Origin: a virus
Length of the DNA: 59,239 nt
Strand: one strand, 5' to 3'
Virus record (IMG/VR): IMGVR_UViG_3300033153_005246
Span: 1 to 59,239 of that record
This document shows positions 33,527-42,322 of the stretch, piece by piece (position 1 is the stretch's first letter; the number at the start of each line of letters is the position of its first letter). The notes below the pieces were generated by a model. It was not told where the DNA came from. It saw nothing but the letters and a program-made list of their open reading frames with translations, and made no database searches. The position numbers and the translations under genes are program-made.

Positions 33527-33648
33527 TTAAGTCCCCCAATAAGTCTTTTAATTAAGTTTATTAATACCACATCTCTGCTCCATTTCACATCCACCCCAAT
33601 ATAGGTACAGATGTCGTTTAATGTAGCTACTATTTCGTTTTCATCCAC
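33523..33648 (-). CDS. Small protein (41 aa)
   Basis: The GTG start has GGAG seven bases upstream, and the stop overlaps the next ATG by three bases, which suggests translational coupling between the deoxyribonucleotidase and FmdB-like genes. The product is helical (ENEIVATLNDICTYIGVDV). Function unknown. Confidence 0.55.
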   Translation of the reverse strand: MDENEIVATLNDICTYIGVDVKWSRDVVLINLIKRLIGGLK

Positions 33649-34206
33649 TTATAACTCCTGTACAATTATATCATATACTTCATGCCAATCTCTTGCTCTA
33701 TTGGCAATCCCATCAGCAACTGTAATCTTTCGATTGTGAGGTCTATCAAATAAGATTCTTCTTCCATTAAAAGATAACATATTCTTATAGTAATCATCTA
33801 CCATCCATCCACCATCTATAGCAGATTTATCAGTCACGAAGTAGAACTTTTTACTATCTAGGAATGGAAAATGATAGGTAAGCCAATTATGTTTGTATTT
33901 ACAAATATCATAATTTCCTGTGACAGAAGAAACCACAAATACATTTGTCAAATCATTTAGATAATTTACAATTTCTACAGCATCGTCCATTGGCTGCATC
34001 TTATCCCAAAGGGATGTATTGCCTACAGGATTTAATAAACTATATATAGCTTTTCCACATTCTGGTTTGGTGAATTGGGAAATATCCCAATCTGTAATAT
34101 CTTCTGTTTGGAGATTGTCCTCCCATAGTTCATTATATATGCTAAGCCATTCTCCTACTAAATCGCCTAATACGTCATCAAGATCCAAGATTAATCGTTT
34201 TTTCAT
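33649..34206 (-). CDS. 5'(3')-deoxyribonucleotidase, HAD family
   Basis: The 185-residue HAD hydrolase has motif I LILDLDDVLGDLV, motif II VVSSVTGNYD and motif III/IV FVTDKSAIDGGWMVDDYYKN. These features, with a helical cap after motif I, fit NT5C-type deoxyribonucleotidases that dephosphorylate dNMPs. In a phage it may balance nucleotide pools together with MazG and dNMP kinase. Confidence 0.75.
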   Translation of the reverse strand: MKKRLILDLDDVLGDLVGEWLSIYNELWEDNLQTEDITDWDISQFTKPECGKAIYSLLNPVGNTSLWDKMQPMDDAVEIVNYLNDLTNVFVVSSVTGNYDICKYKHNWLTYHFPFLDSKKFYFVTDKSAIDGGWMVDDYYKNMLSFNGRRILFDRPHNRKITVADGIANRARDWHEVYDIIVQEL

Positions 34207-35030
34207 CCTTCCACCTTAATATTTAATTCATTTAGATACTTATCAAATACAGATTTTCTATCTTTATTCATAGTAAAAGTATAAGTAAAAGTAATATTTT
34301 CTTTAGGTAAAGGTTTATCTATTTCCTTATAATCTACAGTATTTATATCTTCTACCCAATATAATCTATCACCACGATCTTGTTTTGAGGACATTATTTC
34401 AGCTGTAATTGTGACTTCATAAAACTTTTTACCAATCTTAACGATAACCAATTCAGTGTCTGTAAAATACCCTTGCCCACACTCAAAATAGTCATCATCC
34501 CAAGGATAATCCTTGAATTTTTCTGGGCATTTTAACCATTCTGGATCTTCAATAACCCCATAATCTATTGGAAGATACTCTTCCATACCAATATCTTCTT
34601 TTGGAATTACAATGTCATCAATTCTGTCCTGCTCATCTTTTTTGGTTTTATATTCAGTATAAATTTCTTCTAATTCTTTAATATCCAAATCCTCTAATTT
34701 TTCAGAATAGTGTTCTCTTTCATTATAATTCCCAAGAGATCTAATATCTAAGATAATATTTTCTTTTGCATCTTTGAGTGTTTTCACGTTTTTTGAAATA
34801 TCTTCTGCGCCTAAATTGATATACATTTCGCCACAATCTTTACATGCCCATTTATTTAATTCTCCTATTACTTGAATTAAAGCCACCTCTCCCGAACATT
34901 CTTTTAAAAGTCTGCCACAATTTTGACATTTACTTTCTTTTACTAATGTTCTAGTTTTGAGCCATAAATCTGTTTTAAACATATCTGTTCTCACACATGT
35001 AACTTTTTCTTTATTCCATTTTTGTTTCAT
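34203..35030 (-). CDS. Zinc-finger protein of unknown function
   Basis: The 275-residue protein has CQNCGRLLKEC (about 35-45) and CKDCG (about 63-67), together a likely zinc finger, then a helical middle and an acidic beta-rich C-terminal domain. It overlaps the RlaP-like gene by four bases, so a role in RNA metabolism is possible but unproven. Confidence 0.55.
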   Translation of the reverse strand: MKQKWNKEKVTCVRTDMFKTDLWLKTRTLVKESKCQNCGRLLKECSGEVALIQVIGELNKWACKDCGEMYINLGAEDISKNVKTLKDAKENIILDIRSLGNYNEREHYSEKLEDLDIKELEEIYTEYKTKKDEQDRIDDIVIPKEDIGMEEYLPIDYGVIEDPEWLKCPEKFKDYPWDDDYFECGQGYFTDTELVIVKIGKKFYEVTITAEIMSSKQDRGDRLYWVEDINTVDYKEIDKPLPKENITFTYTFTMNKDRKSVFDKYLNELNIKVEG

Positions 35031-35995
35031 ACAACATCCTTTATAATATTATTTCTTAATATATTTACCAAATAATTATTAGCCCATTTAAAATTTGGCT
35101 TCTTTGGTAATACCGTTGTTTCTAAAGCTTTTTCACATAGTTTTGCATATGTTTCATGCATTTCCAATAATTCATCTAAATACACATCCCCATTTCTAAT
35201 TCTCATTACATTTATTTTGTGTTCTCCTGTAAATGGGAATTCTAGTTTACTTGTCTCCAATAGCATTAGACCTTCTGCCATAATTCTTATGCTATGCATA
35301 CCAAATTTTAAGTCGTAACCATGAGACAAGAAGGTATCTGTTTTTACCCTCCATCCATAGTTATCTCTTTCGCTAACTAATTTTTCATAATTAACATGAA
35401 GAGGAAGTCCTATATGGAATGATTCTGCATTACCATCTCTGTTCTTATAGAAATCTAAATTTTTATTCATCCAATCAGCATCATCCTGTGTCAGCCCATA
35501 TTTTCTATCAGTCAATTGATCTTTAGTAAATCTATTCTCTACTAATTTAATACCATTTGTTAAAGAAGCATATCTTTCTTTCTTGGTGATTAGTTTCTTT
35601 TTTTGAGAATATGCATAACTTGTAAAAGAAAAATATATTTTCTGAGAAATCAGTTTTTTATAGTTATCTATCAAAGGTTGAAATTCTGGTTCACAAATAA
35701 GTACATTCTCACCTGTGGCAAATAAAGTTTCTACAATATTTGGATTATTTCCCAAAAGCAAATGCATAAATTTAGGAAGAGAATATGATACATCATCAAT
35801 ATCATCTTTTGTATTTCTTCTATCTTCCGACGAAGATTTAGTAGAATTGTTAATCATATCCACTTTATTCAATCCCAGTAAATCCTCATCTGATGGCAGG
35901 AATACAGATAGAAAATCCTCATCTGATTCTGGAGTACTCAATCCGTACAACTGAGAGCCAACTCTTATTCTATATATTATTTTTCTTTCTTTCAT
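35027..35995 (-). CDS. RlaP-type nucleotidyltransferase (RNA-repair-associated)
   Basis: The start MKERKIIYRIR has AAAGGAG at the right distance. The 322-residue protein opens with RVGSQLYGLSTPESDEDF (about 11-28), the 'GS-x-x-YG...TP-x-SD-x-D' signature of YcgL/RlaP polymerase-beta-fold enzymes. In other genomes RlaP genes often sit near Rnl5-type RNA ligases. Here the ligase is about 6 kb away in the same arm and the CCA-adding enzyme overlaps by four bases. Its exact substrate is unknown. Confidence 0.75.
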   Translation of the reverse strand: MKERKIIYRIRVGSQLYGLSTPESDEDFLSVFLPSDEDLLGLNKVDMINNSTKSSSEDRRNTKDDIDDVSYSLPKFMHLLLGNNPNIVETLFATGENVLICEPEFQPLIDNYKKLISQKIYFSFTSYAYSQKKKLITKKERYASLTNGIKLVENRFTKDQLTDRKYGLTQDDADWMNKNLDFYKNRDGNAESFHIGLPLHVNYEKLVSERDNYGWRVKTDTFLSHGYDLKFGMHSIRIMAEGLMLLETSKLEFPFTGEHKINVMRIRNGDVYLDELLEMHETYAKLCEKALETTVLPKKPNFKWANNYLVNILRNNIIKDVV

Positions 35996-37326
35996 ATCAT
36001 CTCCTTTGCCACAGTAATAGCTTGTTCTCTGGTTGATACCACCCCATCTAATTGCAGGTTCATGATACAAGTTAAAATAGTGGTAAATCTAGGACTAGGC
36101 TCCAATCCTAATTCAATCAAATCTTTTCCACCAATAATGCATTTTGGTAATACAACTTCATTTTTCAATTCTTCTTTCATTTCATTAATTCTATTAAGCC
36201 AATCAAATTTATTTATTCCATCTTCAGGATCAGCAGGAGTAGATGCCATACTATCTGCATGTGAAACTGTGACTAGTTTATCAAAGTAGGTTTCTGCCAT
36301 AAGCCTTCTTAAAGTAGATCTTTTCATTTTGGAAGCATGTTTGATTCTCATATGATCTTTTACAATAGCTACTGCCGTATCTCTATGGGAAGAAGACGCT
36401 TTAAATCTATTCATAACTTCTTCTGCCATTTCTGCACCTATACTGGCATGTCCAAGATGTTTAATAATCCCCTCTACAATAGTACTGCATTTGGCTTTCC
36501 CAATATCATGCAATAGAGTCCCCCATAATACATCTAAATCATCTGTGTGTTTTCTGGCTTCATTTAAAGCAAGCATGGTGTGTTTCCACGTAGAACCTTC
36601 TGTGTGCCACTTAGGGGATTGGTCAACAAGAATTAGCTCATTTACTTCCTCTAAAATAATAGATAATATACCACAAGTCTTTAACAATCTAAACCCTATA
36701 CTTGGATTTCTAGCTAATAAAATCTTATCCAATTCCATTTTAACTCTTTCAAAAGAAATCTTTACAATACTAGAAGATAATTTAGTAACAGCTTGTCCTG
36801 CTGAAACTTCCAAATCAAAATCCAAAGAAACAGTAAATCTAATTGCTCTCATCATTCTAAGAGCATCTTCTTTAATCCTTTTCTCAGGATCACCGACAAA
36901 TCTAATAATGCTATTTTGAATATCGTCTACCCCACCAAAGAAATCAAACAACTTATTTTCAATAGGATCAAAAAACATAGCATTCATTGTGAAATCTCTT
37001 CTACTGGCATCTTCCTTGAGAGAAGATGTATATTTCACACTATCAGGTCTTCTTCCATCAGAAGTATCTGAATCAGTTCGTAATGTTGCTGCTTCAAACT
37101 GAAGATTATACACAATAACTATAATTACACCAAATGCTTTTCCCACAGGTAATGTATGTCCAAACAATTCTTCGACCTCATCTGGAGAAGCTGATGTGGC
37201 AACATCATAGTCTTTAGGAGTCCTTCCCATAACCTGATCTCTAACACATCCTCCTGCAAATACTGCAATATGTCCCGCATCTTGTAATTTTTTCACAATA
37301 TTTGTGGCTATTTCTTTTTCGTTCAT
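35992..37326 (-). CDS. cca: CCA-adding tRNA nucleotidyltransferase with HD domain
   Basis: The 444-residue protein has the class II signature FAGGCVRDQVMGRTPKDYDV (about 23-42), RRDFTMNAMFFDP, then EDALRMMRAIRF, and an HD domain with WKHTMLAL, LLHDIGK and the later His residues. It adds or repairs the 3'-CCA of tRNAs. Neither the phage tRNA-Cys nor the tRNA-like RNA encodes CCA, so both could be substrates. Full-length and intact. Confidence 0.9.
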   Translation of the reverse strand: MNEKEIATNIVKKLQDAGHIAVFAGGCVRDQVMGRTPKDYDVATSASPDEVEELFGHTLPVGKAFGVIIVIVYNLQFEAATLRTDSDTSDGRRPDSVKYTSSLKEDASRRDFTMNAMFFDPIENKLFDFFGGVDDIQNSIIRFVGDPEKRIKEDALRMMRAIRFTVSLDFDLEVSAGQAVTKLSSSIVKISFERVKMELDKILLARNPSIGFRLLKTCGILSIILEEVNELILVDQSPKWHTEGSTWKHTMLALNEARKHTDDLDVLWGTLLHDIGKAKCSTIVEGIIKHLGHASIGAEMAEEVMNRFKASSSHRDTAVAIVKDHMRIKHASKMKRSTLRRLMAETYFDKLVTVSHADSMASTPADPEDGINKFDWLNRINEMKEELKNEVVLPKCIIGGKDLIELGLEPSPRFTTILTCIMNLQLDGVVSTREQAITVAKEMI

Positions 37327-37335
37327 TATTATCCC

Positions 37336-37881
37336 CTATTCTATAATATCATACCGATATATCAACCATTCAAGAGTATCTAATATTCTGTAGTATAACA
37401 CAGGAAGGTCTTTATTTTCTTCATTATCCCATATTAAATCACTCATTATATAATGCGTTTCCATTACATATTTCTTTATAAATTCTACAGGAACACCATC
37501 AGCCTCAAGAAATAGCACATTATGTAAACGATCTGCTAATTTAATTAAAAGGGCATCTTCACTCATGTTATTCATTCTATCAGTGAGGTACTTTCTCTTA
37601 CTAACTTTTTTTGGTTTGTTAGAAGTTAACTCTTCGACAAGTCCTCCAATCCTATCTCCAAATAATAAGTAAATATCTCTATTACTCACATTATCACAAT
37701 CTTCAGGAACATCATGGAGTAATGCAGCAGCGATTAATTCTGGATCTTTTGTAATATCCTCAATCATCCTAGCTACATACTTAGGATGTGAAAAATAAGG
37801 AAGTCCAATGAACTTCCTTTCCTGTCCTCTGTGGGATGCTTCTGCAAAGTTATAAGCTTTAATTACAATTCTTTTTATCAT
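37336..37881 (-). CDS. RelA/SpoT-type HD hydrolase, (p)ppGpp hydrolase candidate
   Basis: The 181-residue protein has only the hydrolase half of a SpoT protein: HRGQ (17-20), PYFSHP, AALLHDVPEDC and LIKLADRLHNV. The synthetase domain is absent, as in MESH1-type small alarmone hydrolases. It would remove 3'-diphosphate from ppGpp or related nucleotides and so blunt the host stringent response or toxic alarmones. First gene after the promoter at 37910-37938, with AAAGGAG upstream. Confidence 0.75.
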   Translation of the reverse strand: MIKRIVIKAYNFAEASHRGQERKFIGLPYFSHPKYVARMIEDITKDPELIAAALLHDVPEDCDNVSNRDIYLLFGDRIGGLVEELTSNKPKKVSKRKYLTDRMNNMSEDALLIKLADRLHNVLFLEADGVPVEFIKKYVMETHYIMSDLIWDNEENKDLPVLYYRILDTLEWLIYRYDIIE

Positions 37882-37909
37882 GTATTGCTCCTTTACTCTT
37901 TATAATGAT

Positions 37910-37938
37910 ACTATAGTATGTTTTTTAATTTTTGTCAA
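37910..37938 (-). promoter_or_regulatory. Sigma70-type promoter
   Basis: On the - strand: -35 TTGACA (37933-37938), 17-bp spacer, -10 TATAGT (37910-37915). It overlaps the stop of the polymerase gene and drives the alarmone hydrolase, CCA-adding enzyme and RlaP genes. Confidence 0.8.
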
Positions 37939-40688
37939 GCACTTTTTTCATAACCGTATCTTTCCAATAATTCTTCTTCTTCCACATGATCATACCAATT
38001 CCCATTATCATAATATTCTACATCAGCTTTCATCGTATGTTTTACCCATCTATATTTCTTCATGAGATATTCCGTCATGTAATAAATAACAGTATCTCGC
38101 AAACCTTTTCCTATCCATTCAGAAAGATCTTCTGGTGTGTCAAAATACATAGCGTCATGGATTTGAGCACAGATTTTTGTTTTTAAATCATTTTCATCAA
38201 TATACTTCTGTATTTTAGTTTGTGCCTGAAGAACGACATGAAAGGCAGGACCTTGTATTACATACGAATTAGTCTGATTTCTGCTCATAACAGTTGTGGA
38301 ATAAAATCCTGTTTTTAATTTGGTTCTTGTATTTTGTACATAATTTTTCCAATTATCTTTTCTCCATTGTCCAAACTCTCCATAATTATCATTCCAGTAC
38401 CAGTCACAAACTTCCTTTATATGTTCTGTGAATTCTTTTTCATTCGTAATTCCCATCTCTTTAAAATATTGTTTATGAAAATCTTTCATATGTTTATTGT
38501 ATACTGTAGGACCAATGCTCAAGTATATATCACCAAACTGTAAGCTAAAGCTCAGGCCATTCTTAGCAATATATCTCAATTCTTTAAACATTCCTTTTTC
38601 ATTATCATGTTTTTCATCAAATATTCCCATTTCTTTTTTAATATTAAGCATATCTTTTGCTACTTGCTCTAAATCACCCTTAAATAGTTTTTCTGCTAAA
38701 CCAAGATGCATGTCCAACCCTTCTTCCAATTGTTTTAGCATTGTCTTATCTTTATGAATAGAGCACCCAATTCCTACTTCTAATGAGCTGGCGTCCACTC
38801 CCACGATCCTGTTTCCATCCTTTACTTTTAAAGTAGATCTGACCATTTCTGTTGCAAATAAATCATGCTGGCTTTGATTCTGCCAACATGGATTCTGACT
38901 GGAACTTCTATAACTTTTAGGGATATTCAAAGACCATTGTGGATAAATGTGTCCATCTACTGTTTCTTTTTTAATCCCTTTTAAATCTTGAGTCAATTTA
39001 ATTAATTTTGCTATCTCCAAATACATTTTAACAAATTCAGATAGATGAGCAACATCCTTCAATTCTTTTGCTTCAGTCGAGTATTGTTTTTTATCTGTCA
39101 TTTTAGTTTTAGGTAATTTTAAAATGCTAAATAGAAAATCTGCAAGTTGTTTCCCAGATTTATAATTAAACTCTGTATCTCTAACCTCATGCCATTTTTT
39201 AACTTCATCACAGTTTTTAATATTGTATTGAAGTTTAGTTATTTTTTCATCAAGAAGCATTTCGTTCTGGATTAAACGATTTTCATCTATGTTAAAACCA
39301 TTTTCCATCATTCTACAAAAAGACAACATTCCATTATGAAATAAATCATATCCTTTTCTTAAATGTGGATCATCAATAATCTGTGGTCTTTGCCATTCAT
39401 ATAACTTATAAGTGAAGTGTGAATCGAGTGCGCAATAAAGGCACATTTCTTTAAGATCCATTTTATCCATAGTATTAAAACCATTAGTTCCATATAATTC
39501 TTTTTCTTCTTTAGTTGACTTAATAAACTGATCAGCAGCAGAGTCATATCCAAGTATGCCCAGTCTCATATAAGTCTGTATTTTCAAACCAGTGATGTTC
39601 GATCTATTATCAAGTATATGTGTAGCCAACATGCTGTCCCATACAAAATTCTCCGTTCTGTATCCAAACATAACGTGTCCTGCCTGATATTCATAAGCCA
39701 TATTATGACTTATTTTCCCTACTCTGGTAGAACGAAGAAGTCTTTTGAGATTATTCATAAATGGTTTGTTATCATAAAATATAGGAAAACCATAAGAAAC
39801 AATCCCATTACTGAAAGAAACACAATATATTGTATGTCCTTTTTTATGTAGTTTAATACCGGAAGTTTCATAATCAAAGGAGACAAGTGTTTCTTTTTGC
39901 ATACATTTAAGAATATGTGTAGCCTCTTCAACATCCATAATAGCACAAGCTTCTGCTTCATAAGTATCTTTTTGAAATTCTTTTGAAGAGTTTATTCCAT
40001 TAAGATATTTCATAAAGAACTTTTCTTTTAATACAAAATCATCATTATTATATAGTTGTTTATTCTGCCATAATGGAGTATTCTTATCAGGTGTTCTCCA
40101 TTTCCCCCACTTTTTTAATTTCTCCATTCTTATTTTAAGTGGAAGCAGTACAAAATCAGTATCATATATGGGAAGTATTAACTTACCCAATTCCTGATCT
40201 GGTATATGAGCACCATAAAACTTTTCTGTGGGTTTAAGACTCATTCTTCCTCTACATCTATCTCCTATAAGAATTTCTAAAGGAAGTTCTCCTAATGTAA
40301 CTATTTTTTTAGGATCAAGTTGTTTTATTACTCTATGCAATTTATGTTTACAACTGGACATCATTTGGGTTGTCGGAGCTTTTGGATCATCTGAAGCACA
40401 ACGTATAGATGGGACATACCAACAATCTCTTTCCAAATCTATATTGATTTTTCGTAAAGCATGTCTTAAATATTTTCCTTGAAGATCAGACAATAATTTT
40501 CCACTCTTATCATCCCTCCTACTAACCATACCACCAACAATCAAGATTTTTCTGTTTCCTTCCCCAATAAATCCCATCTTGGGACTTTGGCAATGTCTAT
40601 ATTGTTGACAAGATTCACAGGATGAAATTTTTTTAATATTTTTCTTCTTCTTAATTGCCTTCTTATCAAGTTGAAAGAATCCTTCCAT
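37935..40688 (-). CDS. DNA polymerase A fused to an N-terminal uracil-DNA-glycosylase-like domain
   Basis: A 917-residue fusion. Residues 20-215 resemble a family-4 UDG: Cys at 24, 27, 97 and 113 are spaced like its Fe-S ligands, but the catalytic GEAPG region reads VGGMVSRRDD, so glycosylase activity is doubtful. Residues 265-430 hold the 3'-5' exonuclease (FDYETSG, SHNMAYEY, YCALDSHFTY). The polymerase domain has motif A VGVDASSLE (D632), motif B AKNGLSFSLQFG (708-719) and motif C AQIHDAMYF (D845; the usual Glu after Asp is Ala). It is the replicative polymerase of the phage, proofreading, possibly guided by uracil or lesion sensing. Confidence 0.85.
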   Translation of the reverse strand: MEGFFQLDKKAIKKKKNIKKISSCESCQQYRHCQSPKMGFIGEGNRKILIVGGMVSRRDDKSGKLLSDLQGKYLRHALRKINIDLERDCWYVPSIRCASDDPKAPTTQMMSSCKHKLHRVIKQLDPKKIVTLGELPLEILIGDRCRGRMSLKPTEKFYGAHIPDQELGKLILPIYDTDFVLLPLKIRMEKLKKWGKWRTPDKNTPLWQNKQLYNNDDFVLKEKFFMKYLNGINSSKEFQKDTYEAEACAIMDVEEATHILKCMQKETLVSFDYETSGIKLHKKGHTIYCVSFSNGIVSYGFPIFYDNKPFMNNLKRLLRSTRVGKISHNMAYEYQAGHVMFGYRTENFVWDSMLATHILDNRSNITGLKIQTYMRLGILGYDSAADQFIKSTKEEKELYGTNGFNTMDKMDLKEMCLYCALDSHFTYKLYEWQRPQIIDDPHLRKGYDLFHNGMLSFCRMMENGFNIDENRLIQNEMLLDEKITKLQYNIKNCDEVKKWHEVRDTEFNYKSGKQLADFLFSILKLPKTKMTDKKQYSTEAKELKDVAHLSEFVKMYLEIAKLIKLTQDLKGIKKETVDGHIYPQWSLNIPKSYRSSSQNPCWQNQSQHDLFATEMVRSTLKVKDGNRIVGVDASSLEVGIGCSIHKDKTMLKQLEEGLDMHLGLAEKLFKGDLEQVAKDMLNIKKEMGIFDEKHDNEKGMFKELRYIAKNGLSFSLQFGDIYLSIGPTVYNKHMKDFHKQYFKEMGITNEKEFTEHIKEVCDWYWNDNYGEFGQWRKDNWKNYVQNTRTKLKTGFYSTTVMSRNQTNSYVIQGPAFHVVLQAQTKIQKYIDENDLKTKICAQIHDAMYFDTPEDLSEWIGKGLRDTVIYYMTEYLMKKYRWVKHTMKADVEYYDNGNWYDHVEEEELLERYGYEKSA

Positions 40689-40691
40689 ATA

Positions 40692-40754
40692 CTATCTCCT
40701 ACCTATTCTACTATTATACATTTCTTTATATAGTTTCCATGATATCTTTTTCAT
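40692..40754 (-). CDS. Possible tiny basic peptide (20 aa)
   Basis: An ATG with GGGAG upstream opens 20 codons of a basic peptide (KKISWKLYKEMYNSRIG) and stops just before the polymerase ribosome-binding site. Signals are fair, length is minimal. It may be a leader peptide or spurious. Confidence 0.3.
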   Translation of the reverse strand: MKKISWKLYKEMYNSRIGRR

Positions 40755-40757
40755 ACG

Positions 40758-41234
40758 TTATCTCCCCATTAATTCTTCTATTGTATTATATTCTAAAAAC
40801 ATTATATCCTCCCCTTCAATTCTTCCCACAGATCTCTCGTACCTTCGGCACACCAATCCCCACTCAAACAAATCCCCACACCAACAATAGTATCCCATTG
40901 TATTCTTTATTGGTGCAGATTTTACAAGGTTTGAAAGTTTTTCTGCAACAACATTATAGGGATATTCCAATCCTTCAATATCCCAGATAGAAACCAATTT
41001 GTTATGTTTAATTGCAACCAGATTTCCATATGGTCTAATAAACTGTCGGCAGGAATTACAATCAAATTGCCTACGTTCTTTATAGATTTCGTTTGTTCCT
41101 TCAGGATAACTATCTAAATATGTATCCCAGATTGTGTCTTTGGGGATATCAGTAATAAACAGGTTGTCCTGAGCACTAATCATAGATTCAAATTGTGCTT
41201 GCATAGTGGTTTTAAACTCTTTAAAATTACTCAT
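40758..41234 (-). CDS. Phage protein, possibly C-terminally truncated
   Basis: The 158-residue protein has a GGAG start. Residues 1-115 contain NEIYKERRQFDCNSCRQFIR and NKLVSIWDIE, which I associate with the N-terminus of a larger conserved phage protein. The last 45 residues (from about MGYYCWCGDLFEWGL) look compositionally different, rich in C, W and R. A truncation with a new tail is possible. Function unknown. Confidence 0.5.
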   Translation of the reverse strand: MSNFKEFKTTMQAQFESMISAQDNLFITDIPKDTIWDTYLDSYPEGTNEIYKERRQFDCNSCRQFIRPYGNLVAIKHNKLVSIWDIEGLEYPYNVVAEKLSNLVKSAPIKNTMGYYCWCGDLFEWGLVCRRYERSVGRIEGEDIMFLEYNTIEELMGR

Positions 41235-41257
41235 TTGTTCTCCTTTAAATTTTGTTC

Positions 41258-42244
41258 TTAATCTATTTTTATTCCAGAAATTTCATAAAAAATCTCAGCA
41301 TCGAAATTCGGTAAGTTTTTAACAGTTTCTTTGTCTTTAACGCTGGCATTGTCCCATGCTCTTTCAAATGCTGTTTTATAATCTAGTGTTCTTAAAAATC
41401 CTCCACAAGTTTCAATCTCATTTTTGTACTCTTCTTTCTCTTCTTCTGTTGCAGTATCATGACTGACCCATTGTGTAAGATCAAAGTATAAGAATGAGGG
41501 AAAAGAAATACTTCCCATTTCAAGTTCTGTATCTTTATTAAACAGCCTTGCGATAGGGTTTTCAGTGTTAAAGAATCCAGAGTTCCAATTTCCAGAGTTC
41601 CAATTTCCAGAGTTCCAATTTCCAGAGTTCCAATTTCCAGAGTTTCTGTTTCCAGAGTTTCTGTATCCAGAGTTGCTGTATCCAGAGTTGCTGTTTCCAG
41701 AGTTGCTGTCTCCAGAGTTGCTGTATCCAGAGTTCCTGTATCCAGAGTTGCTGTCTCCAGAGTTGCTGTTTCCAGAGTTGCTGTTTCCAGAGTTGCTGTT
41801 TCCAGAGTTGCTGTTTCCAGAGTTGCTGTTTCCAGAGTTGCTGTATCCAGAGTTGCTGTATCCAGAGTTGCTGTTTCCAGAGTTGCTGTCTCCAGAGTTG
41901 CTGTTTCCAGAGTTTCTGTCTCCAGAGTTTCTGTTTCCAGAGTTTCCAGAGCCTGTATTTATTAGACCCAACAATTCTGCCCACTCTACTTCTCTTACAA
42001 TTTTTATTTTATTTGTAGCCTGTTTATCCTTATCTGTACCAACGATATCTCCAATTAATTCTACTTCTGCAACTTTATTATCAGTATCAAAACTATAATA
42101 ATTGAAACAATCCACTGCCTTTTTACACGCATGAAACCCAACTTCACACAAAACAGGTTTTTCTTTCATTTCATAAGTTTCTCCTACTTCATATTGAAAT
42201 CCTCTACATGCCCAATCATTGTTAAAAACTTTATATGCTTTCAT
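41258..42244 (-). CDS. DUF7666-like protein with NSGxx pentapeptide repeats
   Basis: A 328-residue protein. The N-terminal domain (KAYKVFNNDWACRGFQYEVG, CEVGFHACKKAVDCF) is a common phage domain (DUF7666-like). Residues about 98-222 are roughly 25 tandem pentapeptides of the form NSG-[NDY]-[SRW], which would form a regular beta solenoid or coil. A C-terminal domain of about 100 residues follows. Pentapeptide solenoids can mimic DNA or bind proteins such as gyrase, but this N-S-G type differs from the classic A(D/N)LxX. First gene after the promoter at 42274-42302. Confidence 0.7.
   Translation of the reverse strand: MKAYKVFNNDWACRGFQYEVGETYEMKEKPVLCEVGFHACKKAVDCFNYYSFDTDNKVAEVELIGDIVGTDKDKQATNKIKIVREVEWAELLGLINTGSGNSGNRNSGDRNSGNSNSGDSNSGNSNSGYSNSGYSNSGNSNSGNSNSGNSNSGNSNSGNSNSGDSNSGYRNSGYSNSGDSNSGNSNSGYSNSGYRNSGNRNSGNWNSGNWNSGNWNSGNWNSGFFNTENPIARLFNKDTELEMGSISFPSFLYFDLTQWVSHDTATEEEKEEYKNEIETCGGFLRTLDYKTAFERAWDNASVKDKETVKNLPNFDAEIFYEISGIKID
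41576..41950 (-). repeat. Tandem 15-bp DNA repeat inside the NSG-repeat gene
   Basis: About 25 head-to-tail copies of a 15-bp unit (+ strand TCCAGAGTTGCTGTT and variants) encode the NSGxx pentapeptides. Most substitutions fall in the last two codons of each unit (S/R/W and N/D/Y). All three frames stay open, producing spurious ORFs on both strands. Such arrays expand and contract by slippage. Confidence 0.9.
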
Positions 42245-42273
42245 ATTTTCTCCTTTTATTTAATTATATTAAT

Positions 42274-42302
42274 ATGTTAACATTAAATGATACGTTTGTC
42301 AA
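42274..42302 (-). promoter_or_regulatory. Sigma70-type promoter
   Basis: On the - strand: -35 TTGACA (42297-42302), 17-bp spacer, -10 TAACAT (42274-42279), upstream of the NSG-repeat gene. The -10 is the weakest of the set. Confidence 0.65.
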
Positions 42303-42322
42303 GTAGGAAAGTGTTTTTATTT

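Noticed and set aside
41565-42098. Long ORFs in other frames and on the + strand over the 15-bp tandem repeat (FPEFQ-type and QLWKQ-type repeats)
   Set aside because: They exist only because the 15-bp unit leaves all frames open; no start signals or non-repeat domains support them.
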